NCBI GenBank assembly: GCA_963803085.1
Contig: CAWDLE010000019.1
Coordinates: 124,001-188,000, forward strand
Origin: JACVRW01 sp963803085
GTDB taxonomy: Bacteria; Actinomycetota; Thermoleophilia; Solirubrobacterales; Thermoleophilaceae
Direction of reading: 5' to 3'
Length of the DNA: 64,000 nucleotides
In this document: positions 17,433 through 25,529 of the stretch, piece after piece
Position numbering within the stretch: the first letter of the stretch is position 1
Layout of the letters: each line of letters begins with the position of its first letter
Program-made: the position numbers and the translations under genes
Notes under the pieces: generated by a model
What the model was told of the DNA's origin: nothing
The model's input: the letters and a program-made list of their open reading frames with translations, nothing else
The model's database searches: none

Positions 17433-19567
17433 GCCGCGTGCTCGGCCGCACACCGGCACCGGCCACGGTAGGCGCTCCGCCCGCCGCCACCGGGAGCGCG
17501 CGCTCCGCCGCGGCGGTCATGCACGACTCGCTCTCCATGCGGCTGATCGCCTTCGCCGCGCTCGGCGCCTTCGGCGCGGCGCACTGGGGTCTTCTGGTGA
17601 AGGACCCACCCGTTGGCCGGACGCTCCTCGTTGTCCTCGTGGCCACCGGCGGCGCCGCTGCGCTCGGGCTGCTCAGGCGAACCCCGCTCCCGCGGCCGGC
17701 ACTGCACGCGCTGGCCGCCGTGATCGCGCTGGCGATGCTTGCGCTTGGGCTGATGGCCGCGGGCCTTCCCGGGCGCCTGCTGCTCCCGGCTCACTGGGGC
17801 GAGTTCGCGGACGGCCTCGACCGTGGCCTCGCCGGCATGCAGGAGATCGAGTGGCCCTACGACGGCCCCGACACCTGGATCCGGCTGAGCATCCTGCTCG
17901 GCGTGCCGGCGCTCCTCACCGTCGCCGCCACGCTCGCCTTCTGGCCTGCGCGCCGGGCCGCTGGGGGGCTGCGCATAGCCGGACTCGCCACCCTGCTGAT
18001 CCTGTACGGCACCCCGGTGACCGAGAACGACCCGGGTGCGCCGGCGCTGCGCGGTCTCGTGCTACTCCTCCTCGTGGGCGCCTGGCTGTGGCTGCCGCGC
18101 ATGCCGCGCCGCGAGGCCGCGATCGGCGCCGCCGTGGTGGCGAGCGTCGGGGTGCTGTCGCTCCCCGTGGCCGCCGCGCTCGACGGGGACCGCGCCTGGT
18201 GGAACTACGGGGCGTGGAGCCTGTTTGGCAAGGGCGAGGCGATCACGTTCGACTGGAACCACGAGTACGGGCCGCTCGACTGGTCGCGCGCGGGGGCCAC
18301 CGTGCTGAACGTGAAGTCGACCCGGCCGCACTACTGGAAGGCCGAGGCGCTCGATTCCTTCGACGGGCTGCGCTGGGTGCGCTCCGCGGCGGCGGACGAC
18401 AACCGCTACGGCCCCGAGGTGACGTTCTCGGAATCGAATCCCGAGGGCCGCTGGAACTACAACGAGTACAACCCGAAGTGGGACGAGCGCATCCAGTTCA
18501 CGGTCCGGTCGCTGTCCAGCACCATGGTCGTGGGAGCGGGCGTCACGCTCCGCGTTGACGGTGTGGGCGGTTCCAGGCCGAGTTCCGACGGAACCACGCT
18601 ACTGCGGCGAGGCGTGACCCTCGAGAAGGGCGACTCCTACTTCGTCCGCGCGTACGCACCAAATCCCACCAAGGCGCAGATGGAGGACGTGCCAAGCGGC
18701 TACTCGCAGGGCATGGTCGCCTACACACAGATCCAGCTTCCCAATCCGGGCGAGAGCGCCACGGACGGCCTCGGGCTTCAGGACGATGCGGCCCGCGAGC
18801 GGGCCGCCCAGGCGCGTGACAACGTGTTCATGCCGCTGCGCGGCGATCCCCTGAGCGGCTGGGGCCCGCGCGCCGAGGCCGCGATTCGCCGCTCGCCCTA
18901 CGAGCGCATGTACGACCTCACCCAGCGGCTCACCGCAAACCAGCCGACGGCCTACGCCGCGGTCAAGAACGTCGAGCGCTACCTGCAGGACACGTTCACG
19001 TACTCCGAGCGCGTGCCCACCCGGCCGATCCCGCTGATGGGCTTCCTGTATGGCGAGAAGCGCGGCTACTGCCAGCAGTTCTCCGGCGCCATGGCGCTGA
19101 TGCTGCGCATGGCGGGCATCCCGGCGCGTGTGGCCGCGGGCTTCTCCCCGGGCTCGTACAACAAGGACACCCGCGAGTACCGGGTCCGCGACCTCGACGC
19201 ACACTCGTGGGTGGAGGTTTGGTTCACCGGCATCGGCTGGGTTCCGTTCGACCCCACTCCCGCGCGCTCGCCGGCAGAGTCGCAGTCCAGTGCGCTGGCG
19301 ACCAGCGCGGCGGCGGCCGACGCGGGTGAGGTGCGCCAGCGCCAAGGAGTGGCGGCCTCGGATCGCGTGACGGACTCGGGCGGCGGACTGGGATCCGACG
19401 GCGGAAACGGCTGGCTCGGGCCGCTGCTTTTTCTGCTGGTGGCCGCGCCGCTCGTGGCGGGCGCGTTCGTCATGGGAAATCGCGTACGGCGGCTTCGTGC
19501 ACTCGGACCGCGACGAGCTCGCGGAGATTCAGCTCTCAGAGCTGCGCCGCGCGCTCGTGCGGCTTGA
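17429..19567 (+). CDS. TgpA-like membrane transglutaminase-domain protein
   Basis: Protein of 712 residues with about six N-terminal membrane segments (DUF3488-like), an extracytoplasmic transglutaminase/protease core, and a C-terminal membrane helix (WLGPLLFLLVAAPLVAGAFV). The papain-like triad is visible as Cys in KRGYCQQFSG, His in LDAHSWVEVWF and Asp in WVPFDPTP. Homologues usually continue after the last helix into a DUF4129-like tail; here the frame instead ends in a low-information RRARGDSALRAAPRARAA, while a plausible tail lies in another frame (19497-19805). A frameshift near 19480-19510 is likely. Confidence 0.85.
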   Translation: MSRVLGRTPAPATVGAPPAATGSARSAAAVMHDSLSMRLIAFAALGAFGAAHWGLLVKDPPVGRTLLVVLVATGGAAALGLLRRTPLPRPALHALAAVIALAMLALGLMAAGLPGRLLLPAHWGEFADGLDRGLAGMQEIEWPYDGPDTWIRLSILLGVPALLTVAATLAFWPARRAAGGLRIAGLATLLILYGTPVTENDPGAPALRGLVLLLLVGAWLWLPRMPRREAAIGAAVVASVGVLSLPVAAALDGDRAWWNYGAWSLFGKGEAITFDWNHEYGPLDWSRAGATVLNVKSTRPHYWKAEALDSFDGLRWVRSAAADDNRYGPEVTFSESNPEGRWNYNEYNPKWDERIQFTVRSLSSTMVVGAGVTLRVDGVGGSRPSSDGTTLLRRGVTLEKGDSYFVRAYAPNPTKAQMEDVPSGYSQGMVAYTQIQLPNPGESATDGLGLQDDAARERAAQARDNVFMPLRGDPLSGWGPRAEAAIRRSPYERMYDLTQRLTANQPTAYAAVKNVERYLQDTFTYSERVPTRPIPLMGFLYGEKRGYCQQFSGAMALMLRMAGIPARVAAGFSPGSYNKDTREYRVRDLDAHSWVEVWFTGIGWVPFDPTPARSPAESQSSALATSAAAADAGEVRQRQGVAASDRVTDSGGGLGSDGGNGWLGPLLFLLVAAPLVAGAFVMGNRVRRLRALGPRRARGDSALRAAPRARAA

Positions 19568-19805
19568 CTGGGAGGTTCCGGCATCGACCACGTTGCTGGG
19601 TCTCGAGCGGCGGCTCGGGCGCTTTGCCGGACCGGCGTCGGAGGCCTACGCAAAGGGCCTGCGCGGGTACCGGTACGACCCGCGGGCGCCGGCGGCCCCC
19701 GGGCTGGGCCAGCGCAGGGCGTTGCGCCGGGAGCTGAGCCGGGGCAGCCTCTTCGACAGGTTGCGCGGCCTCATCGCCATTCCGCCAGGCGCGCCACGCT
19801 CGTAG
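19497..19805 (+). CDS. Probable displaced C-terminal tail of the transglutaminase protein (DUF4129-like)
   Basis: A 102-residue reading frame overlapping the transglutaminase gene by 71 bases, unlike the 4-base overlaps elsewhere. Its sequence (DRDELAEIQLSELRRAL, then PASTTLLGLERRLGRF and GLRGYRYDP) resembles the short helical tail that follows the last membrane helix in TgpA-like proteins. It is either the broken-off end of the upstream gene, reached by a frameshift, or a separate small cytoplasmic protein starting at the GTG. The first reading is preferred because no promoter or ribosome site precedes it. Confidence 0.55.
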   Translation: MHSDRDELAEIQLSELRRALVRLDWEVPASTTLLGLERRLGRFAGPASEAYAKGLRGYRYDPRAPAAPGLGQRRALRRELSRGSLFDRLRGLIAIPPGAPRS

Positions 19806-19811
19806 CCTTTA

Positions 19812-19839
19812 TTGAAACGTAAGGTCGGGGCGCTAAATA
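19812..19839 (+). promoter_or_regulatory. Sigma-70-type promoter of htrA
   Basis: TTGAAA (19812-19817) and TAAATA (19834-19839) are separated by 16 bases in an AT-rich island between two GC-rich genes. The ATG of htrA begins eight bases after the -10 end, so the predicted transcript would start at or within a base of the start codon. Confidence 0.65.
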
Positions 19840-19846
19840 CCTTCCT

Positions 19847-21067
19847 ATGACCACAAAGAGCCCGCTCGCCAACGTTCTCTCAGGTGTACTCGGCGGCCTG
19901 ATCGTGCTGGTCATCGGCGCGGTCCTGATCGCCACCGATGTGATCGACACGGGCGACACCAAGACGGTTGTGCGCGAGACGTCCATAACGCAGCCGACCG
20001 CCACCTCAACGGGCACCGAGGGGCGCAGCGTCCGCGACATCTACAAGCAGGAGGGGCGCGGCGTGGTCTTCATCCAGTCCAATGGCGTGACCACGGACAG
20101 CGGCTCCCCGTTCGGTACCCCGGAGCAGGGCACCGCGACCGGCTCGGGCTTCGTGGTCGACGGCGACGGCACGATCATCACCAACGCCCACGTGGTCGAG
20201 GGCGCGGACAGCGTGCAGGTTCGCTTCGCCGAGAACGGCGAGTTCATCGACGCCGACGTGAAGGGCGTCGACGTGGACACGGACATCGCGGTGCTGAAGA
20301 TCGATCCGTCGAAGGCCGGCGACCTCACCCCGATCCCGCTGGGCGACTCCTCGAAGGCGCAGGTCGGCGACCCCGTTATCGCGATCGGTAACCCGTTCGG
20401 CTACAGCCGCACGGTCACCACCGGCATCGTGTCCGGTCTCCAGCGCGAGATCCAGGCGCCGAACGGCTTCACGATCCCGGACGTGATCCAGACCGATGCC
20501 TCGATCAACCCCGGCAACTCCGGTGGTCCCCTGCTGGACGCCAACGGGCGCGTGATCGGCATCAACTCGCAGATCGCGACCGGCGGCGGGCAGGGCTCCG
20601 TGGGCATCGGCTTCTCCGTCCCGATCAACACCGCCAAGCGGCTGCTGCCGGACCTCAAGGCCGGCGAGACCATCCAGCACGCGTTCCTCGGGGTGCAGAT
20701 GCAGGACGTGACCAAGCAGGTCGCGGACGACCTCAACCTAGCTTCGGACAAGGGCGCTCTCGTGGTGAGCGTCACGAAGGGCAGCCCAGCCGACAAGGCC
20801 GGCCTGCGCGGCGGTCGCACGCAGACCTCGCAGGGCATCGCGGCGGGCGGCGACCTGATCGTCGCCGTGGACGGCAAGTCGGTGAGCGATTCAAGCGAGG
20901 TCGCGAGCGCGATCTCGCAGAAGCGCCCGGGCGACACTGCCGAGATCACGTACTACCGCGGTGACTCGAAGAAGACCGCGACGGTCGAGCTCGCCAAGCG
21001 CCCGAAGTCAGCCGATCAGCCCTCGTCGGATCAGGGCGGCGGCGACGGCGGCGGGCTGTTGCCCTAG
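19847..21067 (+). CDS. HtrA/DegP-type membrane-anchored serine protease with PDZ domain
   Basis: Envelope quality-control protease of the S1C family, 406 residues. One N-terminal membrane anchor (LSGVLGGLIVLVIGAVLIAT) is followed by a trypsin-like domain with His in ITNAHVV, Asp in DTDIAVL and Ser in NPGNSGGPL, then one PDZ domain (HAFLGVQMQDVTKQ to the C-terminal region) and a Gly-rich tail. It lies between moxR-TgpA and trpFBA but has its own strong promoter, so it is probably transcribed independently. Confidence 0.94.
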   Translation: MTTKSPLANVLSGVLGGLIVLVIGAVLIATDVIDTGDTKTVVRETSITQPTATSTGTEGRSVRDIYKQEGRGVVFIQSNGVTTDSGSPFGTPEQGTATGSGFVVDGDGTIITNAHVVEGADSVQVRFAENGEFIDADVKGVDVDTDIAVLKIDPSKAGDLTPIPLGDSSKAQVGDPVIAIGNPFGYSRTVTTGIVSGLQREIQAPNGFTIPDVIQTDASINPGNSGGPLLDANGRVIGINSQIATGGGQGSVGIGFSVPINTAKRLLPDLKAGETIQHAFLGVQMQDVTKQVADDLNLASDKGALVVSVTKGSPADKAGLRGGRTQTSQGIAAGGDLIVAVDGKSVSDSSEVASAISQKRPGDTAEITYYRGDSKKTATVELAKRPKSADQPSSDQGGGDGGGLLP

Positions 21068-21094
21068 CGGCGCGCCTGCCACGATAGGCGGGCG

Positions 21095-21733
21095 ATGACC
21101 CGCGTCAAGATCTGCGGAATAACGGCCCTCGAGGACGCCCACCTGGCGGCGGACCTCGGCGCCTGGGCGCTCGGAATGATCTTCTGGCCGGGCAGCCCGC
21201 GCGTGTGCACGTTGGAGCAGGCCGAGGCGATCGGGGCGCAGCTCCACCGGCGCGTCGAGCTCACCGGCGTGTTCGTGAATGCGACGCTCGATCACGTGGC
21301 GGAGACCGCGGACGTCTGCCGCTTCACCCTCCTCCAGCTCCATGGAGACGAGGGCCCCGCGTACTGCCAGGAGGCGAAGCGCCGCACCGGCTGTCGGGTG
21401 ATCAAGGCCGCGCGAGTGCGCGACGCGGCGCAGGTCCAGGCCCTGCGGGCCTACCGGACCGACTTCCACATGCTCGACGCTCACTCCGAGCGCGCGCCCG
21501 GCGGCACGGGGGAGAGCTTCGACTGGAAGCTTGCCCGCCTGCACCCGGGTAATCCGCCGCTGATCCTGTCGGGTGGGCTCACGCCCGAGAACGTCGGCGA
21601 GGCGATCGCCGCCGTGAATCCGTTCGCCGTCGACACCGCGAGCGGCACCGAGGCCGAGCCCGGCCGCAAGGACCCAGCGAAACTGGCCGCGTTCTTCAGG
21701 GCGGTCGAGGCCGCGGACCACGTGGTGGCATGA
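21095..21733 (+). CDS. trpF: Phosphoribosylanthranilate isomerase
   Basis: TIM-barrel isomerase of tryptophan synthesis, 212 residues. The N-terminal VKICGITALEDAHLAADLGA contains the catalytic Cys, and LILSGGLTPENVGEAI with VDTASGTE near the end forms the phosphate site and catalytic Asp region. It opens the second trp block (trpFBA), about 5.8 kb after trpC. A four-base overlap couples it to trpB. Confidence 0.95.
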   Translation: MTRVKICGITALEDAHLAADLGAWALGMIFWPGSPRVCTLEQAEAIGAQLHRRVELTGVFVNATLDHVAETADVCRFTLLQLHGDEGPAYCQEAKRRTGCRVIKAARVRDAAQVQALRAYRTDFHMLDAHSERAPGGTGESFDWKLARLHPGNPPLILSGGLTPENVGEAIAAVNPFAVDTASGTEAEPGRKDPAKLAAFFRAVEAADHVVA

Positions 21734-22893
21734 CGAGGACGCCGCTCGAGCGGCGCTTCGGCCCCTACGGCGGCCGCTATGTGCCCGAGACGCTGATACC
21801 GGCGCTGGACGAGCTCGAGCGTGAGTGGTCCGCCGCCCGTGACGATCCGGCCTTCGTGACGCAGCTCGACGAGCTGCTGCGCGACTACGTCGGGCGCCCG
21901 ACGCCGCTCTATCACGCGCAGCGGCTCTCGGACCTCGTGGGGGGCGCGGTATGGCTGAAGCGAGAGGACCTCACGCACACCGGCTCGCACAAGATCAACA
22001 ACGCGCTGGGCCAGGCGCTGCTCGCTCAGCGGATGGGGAAGCCGCGCGTGATCGCCGAGACCGGCGCCGGCCAGCACGGCGTGGCGGCGGCCACCGCTTG
22101 CGCCCTGCTCGGCCTCGAGTGTGTCGTGTACATGGGGACCGAGGACATGCGCCGCCAGGAGCCGAACGTGCAGCGCATGCGCCTGCTGGGCGCCGAGGTG
22201 CGGGGCGTGGACGCTGGCGCTCGCACGCTCAAGGAGGCTGTGTCGGCGGCGATCCGCGATTGGGTGGCGAATGTGGAATCCACCCACTACGTGATCGGCT
22301 CGTGCGTGGGGCCGGCTCCCTACCCGGCGCTGGTGCGCGACCTCCAGCGCCGCATCGGCGACGAGGCGCGCGCGCAGCTGCTCGACCAGGCGGGGCGGCT
22401 GCCGGACCGGGCGATCGCCTGCGTGGGCGGCGGCTCCAACGCGATCGGCACCTTCATTCCGTTCGTGGACGACGCCGAGGTGGAGCTCGTGGGCGTGGAG
22501 GCGGCGGGGGAGGGGCTCAGGACGCAGCGTCACTCCGCGCCGCTCACCACCGGCGCCCGGGGCGTTCTCCACGGGGCACTCACCGGGGTGATCCAGGACG
22601 AGGAGGGCCAGATCCTCGAGGCCCACTCGATCTCGGCTGGCCTCGACTACCCGGGCGTGGGCCCAGAGCACGCCTGGCTGCGCGACTCGGGGCGCGTCCG
22701 CTACGAGGCCGTGGAGGACGGCGCCGCGGTGGCGGCCTTCCACAAGGTGGCGGAGCTCGAGGGCATCCTGCCGGCGCTCGAGTCGTCGCACGCGGTGGCG
22801 TGGCTGCTCGCGAATCCTTCGCCTGCCCTCAGTCTGATCACCTTGTCGGGGCGGGGGGACAAGGATTTGGCTGAGGTGCTGGCGCTCGCATGA
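21730..22893 (+). CDS. trpB: Tryptophan synthase beta chain
   Basis: PLP enzyme that joins indole and serine. The PLP lysine lies in LTHTGSHKINNALGQALLA, the phosphate-binding loop is CVGGGSNAIG, and the glutamine/aspartate region GAGQHGVAAATA is intact. The 387-residue length is usual. It overlaps trpF and trpA by four bases each, as expected for a tight alpha-beta complex. Confidence 0.97.
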   Translation: MTRTPLERRFGPYGGRYVPETLIPALDELEREWSAARDDPAFVTQLDELLRDYVGRPTPLYHAQRLSDLVGGAVWLKREDLTHTGSHKINNALGQALLAQRMGKPRVIAETGAGQHGVAAATACALLGLECVVYMGTEDMRRQEPNVQRMRLLGAEVRGVDAGARTLKEAVSAAIRDWVANVESTHYVIGSCVGPAPYPALVRDLQRRIGDEARAQLLDQAGRLPDRAIACVGGGSNAIGTFIPFVDDAEVELVGVEAAGEGLRTQRHSAPLTTGARGVLHGALTGVIQDEEGQILEAHSISAGLDYPGVGPEHAWLRDSGRVRYEAVEDGAAVAAFHKVAELEGILPALESSHAVAWLLANPSPALSLITLSGRGDKDLAEVLALA

Positions 22894-23657
22894 GCATCGA
22901 GTCCGCGTTCGCTCAGAACGGGAAGCGCGCAGCTCTCATGCCGTATTTGATGGGGGGCTATCCGAGCATTGAGGGGTCGGTTTTGGCTGGGTTGGCGGCA
23001 GCAGATGCCGGCGCTGATCTGCTGGAGCTGGGGATTCCGTTCTCGGATCCGCTGGCTGATGGGCCCGTGATCCATGCCGCTGGGACCTCGGCTCTTGCTG
23101 CGGGGGCGACGCCGCACTCGGTGCTGGGCGTTTGCGAACAGCTTGCATCGAGGGTGCCCGTGGTGTTGATGGTGTACGCGAACATCGTGCTCACCGCCGG
23201 GGTTCACGCTTTTGCATTGAAGGCGGCCGCGGCCGGTGCCTCGGGGCTGATCGTGCCTGATCTTCCGCATGATGAGGCCGGGGAGTTGCGGGAGGCCTGT
23301 GACGCCGAGGGGCTGGCGTTGGTGCCTTTGGTGGCGCCCACGACCACGCCCGAGCGAATCGTCGACATCGGTGCCGACGCACGCGGGTTCGTGTACACGG
23401 TGTCGCTCACGGGGACCACCGGAGAGCGCAGCGAGTTGCCACCCGGCCTGGCCGACACGGTCAGCCGCGTGCGCGCCGCAACCGACGTGCCCGTGGCGGT
23501 CGGCTTCGGCATCTCGACGCCCGACCAGGCCCGCTCCGTGGCCGAGATCGCGGATGGAGTGATCGTGGGAAGCCGCGTGGTCCGAGCAGCGGGTGAGGGC
23601 GGGCCTGAGGCGGTCGGGGAGTTGGTGGCGGAGCTCGCGGCGGCGCTGCGGGCCTAG
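22890..23657 (+). CDS. trpA: Tryptophan synthase alpha chain
   Basis: Releases indole from indole-3-glycerol phosphate for TrpB. Conserved residues include the catalytic Glu and Asp in LLELGIPFSDPLADGPVIH and DLPHDEAGEL, and the phosphate site VGFGISTPDQ. Length is 255 residues. The 5' half (about 22,920-23,330) uses noticeably more T-containing codons than its neighbours. It ends the trpFBA block and is followed by a palindromic spacer. Confidence 0.96.
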   Translation: MSIESAFAQNGKRAALMPYLMGGYPSIEGSVLAGLAAADAGADLLELGIPFSDPLADGPVIHAAGTSALAAGATPHSVLGVCEQLASRVPVVLMVYANIVLTAGVHAFALKAAAAGASGLIVPDLPHDEAGELREACDAEGLALVPLVAPTTTPERIVDIGADARGFVYTVSLTGTTGERSELPPGLADTVSRVRAATDVPVAVGFGISTPDQARSVAEIADGVIVGSRVVRAAGEGGPEAVGELVAELAAALRA

Positions 23658-23667
23658 CGTTCCGAAC

Positions 23668-23743
23668 GGCAGCACCGAAGGCTGCCCGAACCGCCAGGTG
23701 AGAGGTAAGCGTTGCGTATAGCGACACGCCTGCCTCTCACCTG
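23668..23743. terminator. Hairpin pair after trpA, possible terminator
   Basis: GGCAG/CTGCC (23668-23686) is followed by a long stem with perfect 11-bp arms CAGGTGAGAGG (23695-23705) and CCTCTCACCTG (23733-23743). No U-run follows, so a factor-independent terminator is uncertain. The left part (GGCAGCACCGAAGG) faintly resembles the outer box of the palindromic elements at 6715 and 37144. Confidence 0.5.
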
Positions 23744-23792
23744 ACCGTGAGGGCTTGTTTCCCGCTCGGATTGTGGAACAATTTTGCCCAGC

Positions 23793-24701
23793 GTGGCTCG
23801 GTCCTATGTCCTCATTGCTGCCGTTCTCTTCGGCACCACCGGCACCGCTCAGGCTCTCGGGCCCGAGATCGAGCCGCTGGCGGTCGGCACGGTGCGCATC
23901 GCGATTGGCGCTGTTCTGCTCGTGGCGATAGCGCTCGCCACCAACCGCTTCCAGCTCGGCGGTGCGGATCGCCGGCTGGTCCTGCTGTCGGGCCTGTGCG
24001 TGGCCGCCTACCAGGCCACCTTCTTCGCGGCTGTGGACGACACGGGGGTGGCGGTTGGGACCGTCGTGGCCATCGGCTCGGCGCCCGTGTTCACGGGCCT
24101 GATGGCCCGAGCGTTCACGGGCGAGCGGCTCAGCGTCCGCTGGGCGGCGGCCACGGCCCTCGGCTGCGCCGGTGTCTGCACGCTCGTGCTCGGCGGCGGC
24201 TCGGGCGGCGAGGTGTCACTGCCCGGAGTGGGGCTCGCGCTGCTCGCCGGCGCCGGCTACGGCGGCTACGCCGTGGCCGGAAAGCGCCTGATGGACCAGG
24301 GCGCAACACCGGAAGCACTGATGGCAAGCGTGTTCTCCATCGGTGCTGCAGTTTTGGTCCCCTTGCTGGCGTTTGTGCCCACGGGCGACCTAATCAGCGG
24401 CGAAGGCCTGGCCCTGGCCCTCTACCTCGGCGCGCTCCCCACAGCAGCCGCCTACACGCTCTTCGCCCGCGGCCTCAAGCGCCTCGGCGCCGGCGAGACG
24501 GCCACGTTGACCCTGGCCGAACCGGTGACCGCGGCGGCCCTCGGATTCATCGTGCTGGGCGAGCGTCCCGGCGCCGCCGCGCTCGTCGGAGCGGCTCTTG
24601 TTCTGGCCGGTCTCACGCTGCTCGCGTTGCGTCCGAATGGCGCCGGACGCATGGGCGCCAGACCCGCGGAAGCCATCGCTGGCAGCGGACATCGCTGGTA
24701 G
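23793..24701 (+). CDS. DMT superfamily (EamA) permease
   Basis: Integral membrane protein of about 302 residues with ten hydrophobic segments arranged as two EamA repeats; the second ends in ETATLTLAEPVTAAALGFIV, the usual signature region. It probably exports an amino acid or other small metabolite; the substrate cannot be told. GTG at 23793 (MARSYVLIAAVLFG) is preferred over TTG at 23784 because it begins next to the first membrane segment. It stands alone between the trp block and the SnoaL-like gene. Confidence 0.88.
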   Translation: MARSYVLIAAVLFGTTGTAQALGPEIEPLAVGTVRIAIGAVLLVAIALATNRFQLGGADRRLVLLSGLCVAAYQATFFAAVDDTGVAVGTVVAIGSAPVFTGLMARAFTGERLSVRWAAATALGCAGVCTLVLGGGSGGEVSLPGVGLALLAGAGYGGYAVAGKRLMDQGATPEALMASVFSIGAAVLVPLLAFVPTGDLISGEGLALALYLGALPTAAAYTLFARGLKRLGAGETATLTLAEPVTAAALGFIVLGERPGAAALVGAALVLAGLTLLALRPNGAGRMGARPAEAIAGSGHRW

Positions 24702-24714
24702 GGTGGCGCCCACT

Positions 24715-25311
24715 ATGGCCCATTCGAAAACAGCCGACCACGCCGCCGCTGAGGCGGCGCCTGAGGCCCCCGCAAAGTCCGACGCGAAGCCCCAGCGCAA
24801 GCGCATCACGAGGCGCAAGGCTGTCGAGGCCCACGTGCGCAGCTACTTCGAGGCGATGGACCGCCGCGACGTCGAGGCGATCGTCTCGCACTGGCGTGAG
24901 GACGGCGTTGACGACATGGTGCCCGTGGGCGTTTTGCGCGGCCGCGACGAGATGCGTGAGTACTTCAAGTCGGTGTTCGCAGCCACGCCCGACGCCCGCA
25001 CGACGGTCACCCGCCTGGTGGCCGGCGAGCAGAGCTGTGCGGTCGAGTGGCGCATCGAGGGCACATTCGATGGCGCCCCGTACCTGGGCATCGAGCCCAC
25101 GGGCAACCACATCGAGATCCGCGGGCTCGATCTGTTCGAGCTCGAGGACGGCGAGATCGTGACCAACACCGGCTACTTCGACGGCGCCGCCTTCGCACGC
25201 CAGATCGGGATGCTTCCGGCGGATGGCTCGGGCGCGGATCGCGCGATGAAGAGCGCCTTCAACGCCGTCACGAAGCTGCGCCGCGCGGTCGCGGAGCGCA
25301 GAAGCGCCTGA
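24715..25311 (+). CDS. SnoaL/NTF2-like protein
   Basis: Protein of 198 residues with a disordered Ala/Lys-rich N terminus (about 35 residues) and a SnoaL-like cone-fold domain (AHVRSYFEAMDRRDVEAIVS ... GLDLFELEDGEIVTNTGYFD). Such domains bind small hydrophobic ligands or act as isomerases or cyclases; the function here is unknown. ATG at 24715 is preceded by TAGGGT ten bases upstream. The stop overlaps the start of the next small membrane gene (TGATG), so they are co-transcribed. Confidence 0.75.
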   Translation: MAHSKTADHAAAEAAPEAPAKSDAKPQRKRITRRKAVEAHVRSYFEAMDRRDVEAIVSHWREDGVDDMVPVGVLRGRDEMREYFKSVFAATPDARTTVTRLVAGEQSCAVEWRIEGTFDGAPYLGIEPTGNHIEIRGLDLFELEDGEIVTNTGYFDGAAFARQIGMLPADGSGADRAMKSAFNAVTKLRRAVAERRSA

Positions 25312-25511
25312 TGGCAGTCCTTGTGGCCCTCACGGTAGGGCTGGTCTGGTGGATCGCCGCCTGGGCGTTCGGCATCAAGGCCTTCGACGCATTCCTGCTC
25401 ACGGCGGCGCTCGTGGTGGGCGCCGCGGCCTGGCAGATCATGAAGCCGTTCGTCCATCAGGCGCTCGGCCGCGAGGTGGCCGAGCCCGAGGAGCAGGGCG
25501 CCGGCTTCTAA
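25311..25511 (+). CDS. Small two-helix membrane protein
   Basis: A 66-residue protein not recognised as a named family. It has two hydrophobic segments (VLVALTVGLVWWIAAWAFG and AFLLTAALVVGAAAWQI) and an acidic C terminus (EVAEPEEQGAGF). Its ATG shares a base with the stop of the SnoaL-like gene, which indicates translational coupling and a possible membrane partner role. Confidence 0.7.
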   Translation: MAVLVALTVGLVWWIAAWAFGIKAFDAFLLTAALVVGAAAWQIMKPFVHQALGREVAEPEEQGAGF

Positions 25512-25529
25512 CTCGGCGTCCCTCGGCCC

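Noticed and set aside
23668..23743. trpA downstream hairpins as a further copy of the palindromic element family
   Set aside because: Only the left box is weakly similar and the inner arm is unrelated, so it is listed only as a possible terminator.
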